Below are positions 1-11,600 of a stretch of DNA of 64,000 nucleotides, in pieces; positions within the stretch are counted from its first letter, which is position 1, and every line of letters starts with the position of its first letter. The translations under genes and the position numbers were made by a program. This DNA is from Varanus komodoensis (Eukaryota > Chordata > Lepidosauria > Squamata > Varanidae). The notes beneath the pieces are model-generated. The model had not been told where the DNA came from and made no database searches. It saw only the letters and a program-made list of their open reading frames with translations. The stretch covers positions 30,102,731-30,166,730 of the forward strand of contig NW_025335268.1 in the NCBI RefSeq assembly GCF_004798865.1. The letters are read 5' to 3'.

Positions 1-2478
1 GATTTAAATACCAATACAGGAAGATTTTCAGAGTTAGACACTTTTACAGAGAGGAAGGAAAGAGAACCTAATGTGTTTTTGCAGAATAAATAGAAGATTG
101 TGGCTTCCAGATAGAGATAATAATTATACTCAAACTGCATTGAAATCAATAGGACCAATTAGTTAAATATTAATAACATGTTCTATTAATTTCAGTAGGG
201 CTTTAGTGCAACTAAATATCTTTATTTTCATACTAGGGCCATAGTTGGGCCTTGATTTACAGCCAATCTAGAATAAAATATGCTGTAGATAAGAAATATC
301 TGAATTTCTAACAGGCATTATGTATATCAATATTTAGATAATTTACAAGTTCTTTAGTGACAGTTTTACTAAACAGGCAGTTACCTATAGCACTACCAAC
401 AGTTTAAATTGCATTCAACATTAAGGACAGAATCTTCTCTGATTTTATTCAAGGTAAATTTATAACAAAAGAAACTGATAAAGGCATAGAAAATGTGTGT
501 GCAGTTTGAACAAATACTCTTCATACAGACATTATACAGTGCAAAGTTAAATACAATACAAAGTTTATTAAAAATAGGTTGCAAGTGAAATACAGTAGAA
601 ATGGGAAACTACAGCAGTTTTGATGGTTTTTTCCATAATAATGCACAGACCATTATGAAAAGCACTTTTACTCATCTTCACATGTGGCCCGAATGCCCAA
701 TAGCAGTCAAATCCTCTCCACAGTAAGTTATATTTCTTTGCTTTAGGCCCTAGCAGCAACAGTATTCCAGCCACAGAGTATCTAGTGTTTTCAAGATAAA
801 TTGGGGAAGGCTTGCCTTTCCTGATTAACAGACATAGCAAGCATGCAAATCCTTCATTAACACTTTTAACCAATTTAATCTTCTACTTCATATTTAACAG
901 GTGAACGGTAAAAGCACACTTTCAAATAAGAAACCTGAAATATGTAAAAAAAATATTTACACTCCAATTTTAATATCATTAACTTGCATTTATTTTTTAT
1001 CATACAACTCTTATTAAAAGTGATTTCTAAGGCAGTGAAAGTCTACCCTCTGCATTTGGAAGTGTGCATAATTTCCTAAATATATATTTATAAGAGAACA
1101 TATTTTACAGAAAAAATCATCTAAACCCAATTTAGGGCTTCATGAAATAGAAAATCTGCTTAGAATCACAATATAATATATTGTTTTAAACATCAACACA
1201 ATGAGAAACAAACTCTAATGAGGTCCTTATTCTCAACAACAGCCATATATGCATAGCTGAAGGAACAGTGGGAGAAAAGGATTTTAACCATTTAAAAATT
1301 AAATAACGCTGCAATATAGTGTGAAAAATAGCTTGAACTGCCAACATTTTCTACAGTATGCAGAGGACAACAGTAAACCAGAAGCAGCCTGATCAGTACT
1401 TCTCAACACAAAGGACTAGTGATATGCTGTCATAGCACCGTCAGGCCTCTGTGAAATTCTTATTGGCAGGCAATACTTAGTTTTCATTGCAGCCATAGCA
1501 ACCACATTCCCCTTGCAAGTAGTGCTTAATATGCTAGTTATTGGTAACAGATATCTTCTATTGTGTTTGTGAATATTAAACTTTGGTTTGGTCTTGGCTA
1601 CAAGAGGCTACTAGAAGGAGCTTATTCCCTATTGCTTATGTCTGGATTTTCTAAATAGTTTTAAAATATGGTCGTAGTCAGCACACACAACACCCTACTC
1701 ATGTATCTGTCCATGTTTTACCAGTTTCTTCTTCTGTTCTCATAAAAATGCCAAAACACAAGATGTTTACAGTTCAGTGTAGAGATGAAGAGAGAACAGC
1801 TGGATAAACCAGAGTGCATGTTTTGTTACATTACTGGACTGCCACCAAGAAAAGTCAAGTATTTCACATCTAAAGGACTTTGTGGATAAATGCTCTAATG
1901 TAGCTATTTTAGTTTCAGAAAATTCATTTTTTTAAACTGCCTTTCCCAAGGAAATCCACCACCTCCAACTCTCACTTTCAGTGACATTCTAGAAATCTGA
2001 TAAATAATTCTCAGTGTGTCTTCAGTTTGTATCAAATTAGACTTTGACTCAAACAACCTACAGTGCAACAAACTGGTGCAGAGATTAGTTTAGGCAGTTC
2101 AAGCTATAAGCACTCTTTCCACTTAGCAGCTAACAAAGGGTTTCTTTAAGAGACCAGGAAGCAACAATTCTTCAATAAGTGTGATCCAGGACAATTGCAG
2201 AAGTAGTTAAACCGCAAAACAAGGGAAAGGGTGTGGAGAAAGGACTTAATGACACTTGATTCATATAATTAAAATATATTTTACAGTGCTTTAATTGTAT
2301 AAACCAAAAGCTCTTGGTAAAGAATTGGTTTTCCTGCTATTGCAACATATCTAAAAGTCAAACAGTCCAGATAGAGAATTCTATCTCATATCTCAGAAGA
2401 CAGTCCTCTCTTTTTGATCAGCCACTTCCCTAGTCCCAAACAGATCCTTCCAATTACTTTTGATAAGGTGCATTTTTT
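1..2478 (-). other. AFDN: Probable AFDN 3' UTR and downstream flank
   Basis: After the stop codon the sequence is AT-rich, unique-looking and free of recognisable exons or full repeats, as expected for a long 3' UTR. Possible AATAAA signals on the minus strand lie at 989-994, 564-569, 444-449 and 221-226; which one is used cannot be settled here. If 564-569 is used the UTR would be about 1.9 kb. No other gene was seen here on either strand. Confidence 0.6.
564..569 (-). terminator. Candidate polyadenylation signal AATAAA
   Basis: An AATAAA hexamer on the minus strand lies about 1.9 kb after the AFDN stop codon, with a GT-rich stretch (TGTCTGTATG) roughly 30-40 bases further on. Other AATAAA hexamers occur at 989-994, 444-449 and 221-226, so this choice is only the most plausible of four. 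Confidence 0.35.
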
Positions 2479-2623
2479 CTATTTTGTATTTAGTTCATTT
2501 TCCAATTCCATTAATTTTCTAGATGCCTTTACTTTATTGGACACATCTTGGCCCTGCGAAAAGAGTCTCTGTCGTTCTCGGAAAGTCAAGTTTTCTGGTG
2601 CACCAGGTAAATCTGTATCTTGA
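2479..2623 (-). CDS. AFDN: AFDN exon 24: last coding exon and stop
   Basis: The exon reads QDTDLPGAPENLTFRERQRL, continues FSQGQDVSNKVKASRKL and ends ELENELNTK followed by TAG at 2479-2481. Human ends NELNTK as well. The acceptor is CTTTGCAG. This end belongs to the long actin-binding form of afadin (l-afadin). The 3' UTR follows toward lower coordinates. Confidence 0.96.
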
Positions 2624-5600
2624 CTGCAAAGAGAAAGATCATACAACATTATCAAAATACATTACAGTGCTGCACACAGATTGTCTGCATGTTTGTTAGG
2701 CTTGTTCAGTAATCAAACACATACCAATTACTTTTAAGTCCCATAATGATCAAGGGGGCTTATTTCTCAGAAAGCATAATTAGGATTGACCTGTGCCTGG
2801 ACCATTATTTTCAGGTTCTACAATACTGCATTATAGAGTTGGTTCACACTTGAGGTGGCACCCATTGTGCTTGCCTTGGATAGTTAATATGGGGTGGAAC
2901 ATGCCACAAATGACAGCACGTTTTATAGGAAGTGGTGACTCCACTGCCATGCTCCTAAATTAAGCCTCTAACTTTAATAGAACAATAATGGCATAATATC
3001 TGGCAAACTCGTTTATGAGCTTTTATACAATACGCCACTATATTTATGTATAGACCAAGGAGAGCTGGGAAGGGCACAATGGAACTCACAATGCCAGAGC
3101 TTCCAAGGTACTGGGGTTAGAAAACTATTTCCTTCCCATTCTAATCTGTGGAATGGAAATTATTCACACCAACTAAAAAATGTGTTATCTGGTGACTGGG
3201 AGCATTCATTTCAATTCTATAGCATTCAGTGGATGAAGTTCTCCAGGACACATACAACAGTTAATTAACACAATAAAATACAATATAAAAACCTCACGAA
3301 CCCCCTTTAAAACCAAATTTTAACTGTGGTCTCCAGCCATGTACGGTTTTATAGGTAAAAACCAGCATTCTGAATCAGACTCAGAAGCATATAGGTAGGC
3401 GAACCAGAACTGATGTTATATGTTAAGACTGTCAGGTCCCAATTATTAGGCTGAGCTGCTGCATTTTGCATAAGCTACAGCTTCTGAATTGTTTTCACAA
3501 GGGCAGCCCCACATTGAATACATTGCAGTAATTTAGCTTAGAGATTAGCAGAGCATAAATTACTGAAGCCAGTCTATCCTTGTCCAGATAGGGGTGTAGC
3601 TGGGCTACCAGCTGAAGGCCTCCAAGCCACTGAGGCCACCTGGGCCTCAAGTGACAAAGATGGCTCAAGGAGCACCACCAGGCTATGAACTTCCCTCATT
3701 CAAGGGGAGTACAACCCAATCCAGAACCAGTTGAATGCCCTTCATCCTGTCAGTATTGTGCTTCTGTGCGTTAGCCCCCATCCAGTCCATTGTTACAGGC
3801 AGGCACTGGATTAGCACATCCACAGCCTCACCTGCAGAAGATGAAAAGAAGAAATAGAGTGGCATGCCATCAGCATACTAAGGACAATGCACTCCAAAAC
3901 TCCAGATGACTGCACTCAGCAATATCATGTAGATGTTGAATAACATGGGGTACAAGATGAACTGAAAGCAATCCATACTGGAGAGTCCATGGGGCTAAAC
4001 AATATTCCCCAAGTAATACCCTCTGAAACACCCTCCAGATAGGAGTGGAAATGCTATCCCCACTCCCAACTTAGTCATCTCAGTATGATACCACAGTTAA
4101 TGGTGCTGAGAGTCCCAGGAGTATCAACAGGGTCACACTATGCCGTGTCCCTCTTGGCATAGGTCATCATGATGCTGCCCAGGCAGGGAACGTTCCCCAC
4201 CAACTTAAAGGCATTTGGGTCTTCTGGGTTCAGAAAGGGTTTCTTCCTACAGAGCCAAAGCTTCTCCTGATCAATCCATGCCACACCCCAGACCCTTGCC
4301 CTTTTTATTTTCTCCATGGCTGAATAGTAAAGGCTGCAGATATTTCTGCAGGGGCTGTGGAGGAAATCAGAAGTGGAAGGGGAGTTCCAAAAATTCCTGC
4401 GGCCCCTTGGATAATTTCAACTGAGAGTTACCAACAACAATTTAAAAACACAGGGATATTATTCAATAATATATTAATAAGGTTATTGTTTCACCTTTTT
4501 GATTTTTTTTCTCTTAGGTCCCGATAATGTTCATGTGAACCTGCAATCGCTCCAGTAGATCCAGTGTAGTTTGAGCCTTATGCAAAAGAAAGTAAATGGC
4601 AGTTGAAAGACTTGTTTGAGAATACAAAGCAATATAATTTGACAGTGCTTTTAGGTTCAGCAAGGTGCAGTGCTTTTAGTTTCAGCAAGATATCGCAGCC
4701 TATACTTTCTATTCTTAAAAAGTCTTTTTCAAAATAGTTGTTTATCCCCTAAAACCACTGTCTTCCTTACTAAAATGAAAGATGAATGCTATCCAAAACA
4801 GACCATAAAATCAAGTCCTTTCTTTTTCCCTTTATCTTCATGATAAAATGAAATCAAATATGTATGTAGAATGATAATTACAAAGCAGCATTAAAGCAAG
4901 CATGCCAAATGCCACTACGCAAATTTTGTGTAGAGTGAGGCTGCTGAAATTCTAAGAAACTTAATAGAGTTTAGACAGCCTGTGTGCAGGATTGCATCCT
5001 AAATAACCTTTCTGTTTCAAAGATGAATATATTGAGTTAATGCTTGAACAATATGCATATACTATATAATGTAAGAAGATATGGAAAGTGTTCTTCCTAC
5101 AATGTTCTGATAGGCTAATTTAATATATTAACTGAATAATCAAACTGCAAAACGTTTAGTAACTTTTAGTATATATTCAGTGTGGAATTAGTTGCATCTC
5201 TTTTAAATAAGCCTTTACTTGTATATACTTCACAGCACTGCACCTTTATGGTTAACTCTTACACAAGAAAAAAATTCTACACAGAAGTTATATTTTTCTA
5301 ACCAAAGGCCACAAGACTAAACACATCATTTCTGATTGAAATACCAACACTGTACCCAGATTTTAAACTCTGTTGCTATTTTTACTGTTACTGTTGTTTC
5401 CATTTATCCCTTTCTGTTTTTAACTCATATCTTTAGTCCCTTGGTACTTCATCATGTGTTTTTCTTGCGATCTTTGATCTATACAAAAGAAAAAAGATGC
5501 TCCTTCCATTAGTTTTTTAGAATTTCAACTATTGAACCTGAATATTAAAAATTAATCTGGTTTGCAGCTTTCAGTATTACAGTGTAACATTTAACAGTAT

Positions 5601-8600
5601 ATTGGCTTTCAGAATGCAGTCCTACAGACTGGTATGTATAAGCTCAGATGAACTCAGTGAGATTTACCTCTGAATATAGATATACTGAATATGCCTTAAA
5701 AATCAATCAAATGATTATTTTCTTTTGCCTACTGCCAAATTTTAAATTTAGTGATCATTGTTTCAATACTGAAAAATCTGCCTGAAGTAGTGAAACTCAA
5801 CTTCAGTTGTCTATTTAGCCAAGATAACTCAGATTTTATTCCCAAATTTGAGAGGATTTTTAAAAAAGTGATCTCAAATGATCCAGTGGAAGGAGCTGCC
5901 AAAGTACAGTTTTGCAGAAGCATGGTTTGCCATATGTTAATATTAAAGTACAGAAGTGTGAGTATTAGTAAGATGGAGCCATTAAGCTGCATAGCAAATT
6001 CTGCAATTTGTGCAAAGAGCCTTGTACTTTACACAAGCAGTCCTCTCTGAACAATGAACACTGAGGAAGACTATGACCCATTCTGTAGCCTTTTTCAAAT
6101 TTATGTGAAATAAGAATAGCTAGAATTAGTTATATGGTTTATTCAATGAGGTTACAATGAAGCATTAACTTACAAAGCATTCCTCAGTAACTACCAAAAA
6201 ATACTAAAATTTCTTTCTTTCTTAGAATGAGATGTTAGTAAGAATTATTGGAAGATGTAAATCCTCCAAAATATGAAAGAGTTGGGAGAGTTGATTTTTT
6301 GTGATGGCCAAAGATTAGCAAAGATTTGTATTACTGTAAGCACATGGCAGAGCCTTCTTCAGACCTTTATGTTCAATGCATAAAGGTCTACCAGAGTATT
6401 GGGCAAGTGGGGACACTGGAAGAGGGACTTTAATGCATGCATACATCCCCCTATATACCTAGGAAATGCTGCACAGGGCTACAGCTAGAGGGGACTTTCA
6501 TTTCTCCAGACTAGAGCGATGCTATGCTCAAACAATTATACAATCTTTTGGCTTGGAAGATCACTTTTATGCGTGGTGAGAGAACAGGGATGCAGCTGGG
6601 AAAAAGCCTGCAGGTCACCCCTCCTATTTTGACCCTTTTAAACCTTGCTCGGTGCACATGGTGTTTGGAGGGTTGAAAGAGAAGTAACACCCAAGCAGTC
6701 TTGCTACAAAATTAAATTGGGGAAATGTTTGGAAAGTATCAGTTATAAACTGGTTTTCACTTGCCACCTCATCATTAAATCAAGCACAAACTGTTGCAGG
6801 TCTTGAATCCTTATTCTCTTTGTGTTACATTTTTAGTGAAATTATTTGCTGCCAAAATGATTAGGATACTTGAGTTACTTGTGCTTACAATAAGGGGGTA
6901 TGGAAAAGTTAGAAAAAGGAACTTAAGAAAAGAAAAATGGAAGAAGTAGAAATAAAAATAAAAAATAAATAGCACTAATAAAAAGGTAGGTTCTGTGCCT
7001 GATTAAAAAGGTAGGTTCTAAGCAACTTTTCCTTAAGCATGAAGATAGACTTCTACTATTGGACTGTCAACTAACTACTCTCCTCTCCCCAAAGGTACAC
7101 CTAGTATTTCAAATACAGCTGTTGCCAAGTACACTTCTAAAGCCATTTGCACACTATTTAGATGCTGAATATTGAGCAGAAGGTCAACATCTTCCCATTA
7201 ATAATGAACTAGACACACATGTCTTATTATCATGAGAAACATGTGGCTCAGAAATGTGAAAGCACCATGGACCCAATGAAAGTAAGAAACAGTCACTGAA
7301 AGAGATACAGTACAGAAGCCAAAACCAACAGTACTTTTAGCATGTTGAATAGGAATTTACAAAATCATTTTGCTTTCATTATATGAAAGTAAGAATTGTA
7401 GAGAGTTTGGTAAGAAAATGGAAAGAACACACATTTGAAAACAGGATTTATAGTAGCACATCAGGTTTAAAGTTGAATCACCATGCTGAGGACAGTGATC
7501 GAGTGAGAAATAATCATGAAGTGATTTTGTTTAGAACACCATAGTGGGAAATGTGCAGAGATTTTCATAAAGATTCTGAATTAAAATTTAGGTCTACCTT
7601 TTGAGTTGCTGGGACTGATGAAACTCGGTTTGTTTGGTGGGGGAGGGGGCTGGCTGGTTTTGTGAGCAGTACTGTTGGCATTGACCGAGGATGGCTGGAA
7701 TGAGTTGGACAGAAAGATGCCATCTGAGGCTGGGCGTGGCTGGCGTGAGGGCTGCTGTGACTTAAGGGTGGCAGGAGGAAGGTCACCATAAGACTTTCTT
7801 GTACCGGAGTACTTATCCTGACCTGCTGCTAGACAGGAATCCTCCTCCTCATCATCATCATCACTGTATGAAACAAACTTGGCAGTATAAATCGTATCAG
7901 GGGAGAGGACCTGTGTTTTGAGGTAAGAGGTGTTTCGCTGAGGTGGGGGAGGAGGAGCATTAGATGAAGGGGGCGGGGGTGGGAATTCATATTCCCGTGG
8001 AAGCGGAGGTCTGTACAGACCAGGCTCATCAGGTTCCAGCAATCTCCGTTCTGCTTCATCATGTTGCCGGCGCCTTTCAGCTTCCAAACGATTGTAATAT
8101 TCTTCTTCCTGACGCCTCTGAAAGTCCAAAGGGAACACAATGATATGAGTCAATGGCAAACTTCAAATATAAGGTGATGTTTATCCCCTAAAGACTCAGA
8201 TGCAATTTTCTTCCTTATACCAAGCAAATTAGTCACCTGTCCCAATACAAAAAATTATTGACTTCCTCAAATATTAGGACATTTCTACACTTGAATATGG
8301 TACAGATTTGCATGAAGAAAATTATGAAGGTGCACCAGATATTCCAAGAATTTACAGAGGAAGAGAGATCAAAATAGAACACCTCATTGAAGTTTACTTA
8401 CTTGGTTCACATTTTTGCCAATGTATTAGCATTTATGGCTATAACAATACCTTGCCCTAGAAATACAGGTATCACTTCTGCATTGATAACTTCATAAAGC
8501 TTCTTGCTTTACATGATTAGGTGCCTAAAGATATGACTATTCAAGTTACTGAATTTAAATAACCAAACATAATGATCTATCATTGTCTGTCATAATTTGG

Positions 8601-11600
8601 CACAAAACTGAAAGAATCTAATGTATTGGGAAGCGGAATGCTACTCAACCTTGGCTCAGTTTTACACTTGTCCACTGTTAGCCAGATGCAATATTCAACC
8701 ATTTGAAAGTGGCCAGTAAGAATTCATGCTTGAAAGGAAACAGATATAGAAGAGGCACTCCTGCAGCCCAGTTTTAAACCATGGTTAGAATTACGTCTGC
8801 AGTGCCCCTTGTGGGATAGAAGAACTTTTTATAAGTTAATATAGAACTTGTATGAGATGAAACATTTATGTTCAAGATACCAGCAGTGATCAACACAACA
8901 CAATAGAATGGGTTACTACTTAATCACACTTCATATAATCAAATGTATAGTTAGATGAAGCATACAAGAGCTTCTTGTTTCATTTAAAGGACCATAACCT
9001 TTTGCTCAGCCTCTCTCTTTGTCCGCTCCTCCTCTTGGCGCCGACGTTCTTCTTCTTGCCTAGCCCTGTCTTCTGCTTCCCGTTTACGCATCTCTTCCAA
9101 TTGCTGCTGCCGTCTACGCTCTTCATCCTGTAGCTAACAAAGATCTATCTTCAATTTTTTCCCAAATAAAACTAAAAGAATCTTCCCTAGTATAGTAATA
9201 AATTCTCCATTCAAAGGAATTGTTTCCCCAGAGAAGTATTGCATTGTTGAAAAGAAACACCTACTGAGGATTTTAGTTTTCCTATTTAAACTCTAGGAAA
9301 GATACTTCTTTATCCTAAAGAAATGCGTAAAGGAAATACACTGTTTTCCCATAACAAAGACACATTTCAGGTATCCTTGGCATTAGACCATTAGACTAGC
9401 TACTGACATATGCAAAGTTAACACAAGTGCTTTGCATTTGCTTCCTTTTCCATCATATTGCTCCAACTAGATGTTTCACCACCTTTCTGGTAAGGAGGTG
9501 GGCACAGCACCTGAGCACTTGTCAGGGGGATAAGTCTCCTCCCCATCCTAGATTTAAAAAAAATGGCAGCTAATAATGATCTGGTCTTGTCAACAAGTAG
9601 CTATTTAGACTGCTGAAGTCCTAGTACCTGTGATTCTGCTCATAAAATAGTTGTTTAAAGATTTTTATAGTGAAGGAACTTTTTGCAGTCACTTTAAGTG
9701 GGCAGAAGATCATGAATTTTCACCTCATGAAGTGACATGTATTTCTTCACTTTTAAAGGTGACCTGTTTCTATCCAAAAGATCATTCTATACTACTAGAA
9801 GACCTTACAGAAGACAAACTGATTTCAGAAGCTGTCCCTGAAAAGGTAAAGATTTTATCTGTTTTTAAAACCTGTGGGGGAAAACATCATGAAAGAATAA
9901 AGGAGAACTACTGGACTATGTCCCACACTGCTTAAAAGAGCTCAAATTGTTAAGATCAAACTGTTGCACCAAGTAAGAAAAAAATTACATGTATTCTATA
10001 GGGTAAAAATGTATTATAAAATTAAATGTGTTGGGGGAAAGGATAGGACAGATATTTAACTTTAATTCCATATGATAGACTTCTTGAGATTATGGTCCAG
10101 CCAAAGTTAAACATATTTAGTTCTACTGATTTTAATAACACAGTTAAGTAGATGCTTAAATCTCTTCCCTTGAAATAAGAGAGATGTAATTTAGGATTGA
10201 TTTTATCCAAAACCTGGAAAGAGATAGAATGCATCTATAATTTGGAAGTTGTTTTTAATGTCCAATCACTGTGTTTTGTTTTTGAAAAAATTTGCTGGGG
10301 AGGGAAAGCATCAAACTGCACTGTATCAACCAGATCACTGACTCCTTCAAGACCTTTGTCATAGAACAAACCCCAAGTATGATTTTAAAAAGATTAAGTG
10401 AAGTGAGAAATGATCAGGTGATCAGAATATAATGAACCTTGTTTCTGTTTCATAGAGTACCTTTGTGTACATTTTGAAAAGATTAAACAGATGCACTGTT
10501 CTTCATATATTTTGATGCTGTTAACTTAACGCTGTATTGCTCTGTTGGTGTGTTGGTGCAATGCTCAGAAAGGAAATTTTATTTTAGACATACAGAATAG
10601 CTAAAAGTGAGTTAAAATGCTTAGCCTAGAGGTAGCATTTAAAGAAGAGTACTGTTAAAATGAATTGTTTCTGGGCAATCAGTCTAGGTGCCAAACTATG
10701 TAAATACATCATGAGAAGATCAATACTTTAAAAGTTGGATTCTGGGAATAGTTAGAATACATTGATAAATGGTTTAAAGGGCAACGGAATTAAAACAAAA
10801 AAGTAATAGAACTATGAAGCCTCACTCACATATCATATTTTCAAATTGCTAAGATTTTTGATGATTGTCAAATACACAGTTCATTTAACTATGGCAGGTC
10901 ACAGCTGCAAACAATTCAAAGATGCAAACAGAACACAACATTTAAAGAAGGCAGGAGAAAAAAAAATAGGAACATACCTCCAGCAACAGTTGTGTGGTCA
11001 CTTGCAACTAGTTTAATACATTACACCCTGCCTTGACGCACTCAAAAGATGCATATTGGATCATTATTAATTTTAAAAAAGAAAAGAAAAGAAAAAAGCA
11101 ATAAGGAAAAGGCATTGAAGAGAAAGAAATAAGAACATACCAAATCTAGAACAGAGATTGCTGGCATAGCAGTCTGCTGCAGATAATAAGAGAAGGAAAA
11201 AGAAAGATGCACAGTGAAAATAAGAATAAATTTAAATTTGCACTATGCCAAAAGCATTTTTCTTTGATTTGTTACTACAGCTGTATTTAAAGGAAAAAAA
11301 ACAGTGTTTGTTACTCTAATATAAAGTCAGTGGTATCTCTAAATCTAAATCCATAATAGGTTTTTTTAAAAAACAAAACAGGTCATTTCTGTAATTTGCA
11401 TTTTTACAACACCACACATAGTCATCTATATGTGGATAAAAATCACTTTCAAGATAACGGTGTATTGTGAAAAAGTAGCCAATTATATACCTCATATTTA
11501 ATACTTTATTCTTAACAAGGGGAAAAGCCAGCAACTGTTTCAAAACTGTGAAAAGTATGTATGCAGTGTTAATTTGGCAGCCTTAGTGGAACAGAAGGAT

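Larger units (their letters stand above)
4577..7597. other. AFDN: AFDN intron, mostly unique
   Basis: The 3.0 kb intron contains a 25-bp tandem duplication (4643-4692), one copy of an old interspersed repeat near 5609-5690 and no other recognised element. Short open frames at 5729-6050 have no homology that I recognise. Confidence 0.8.
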
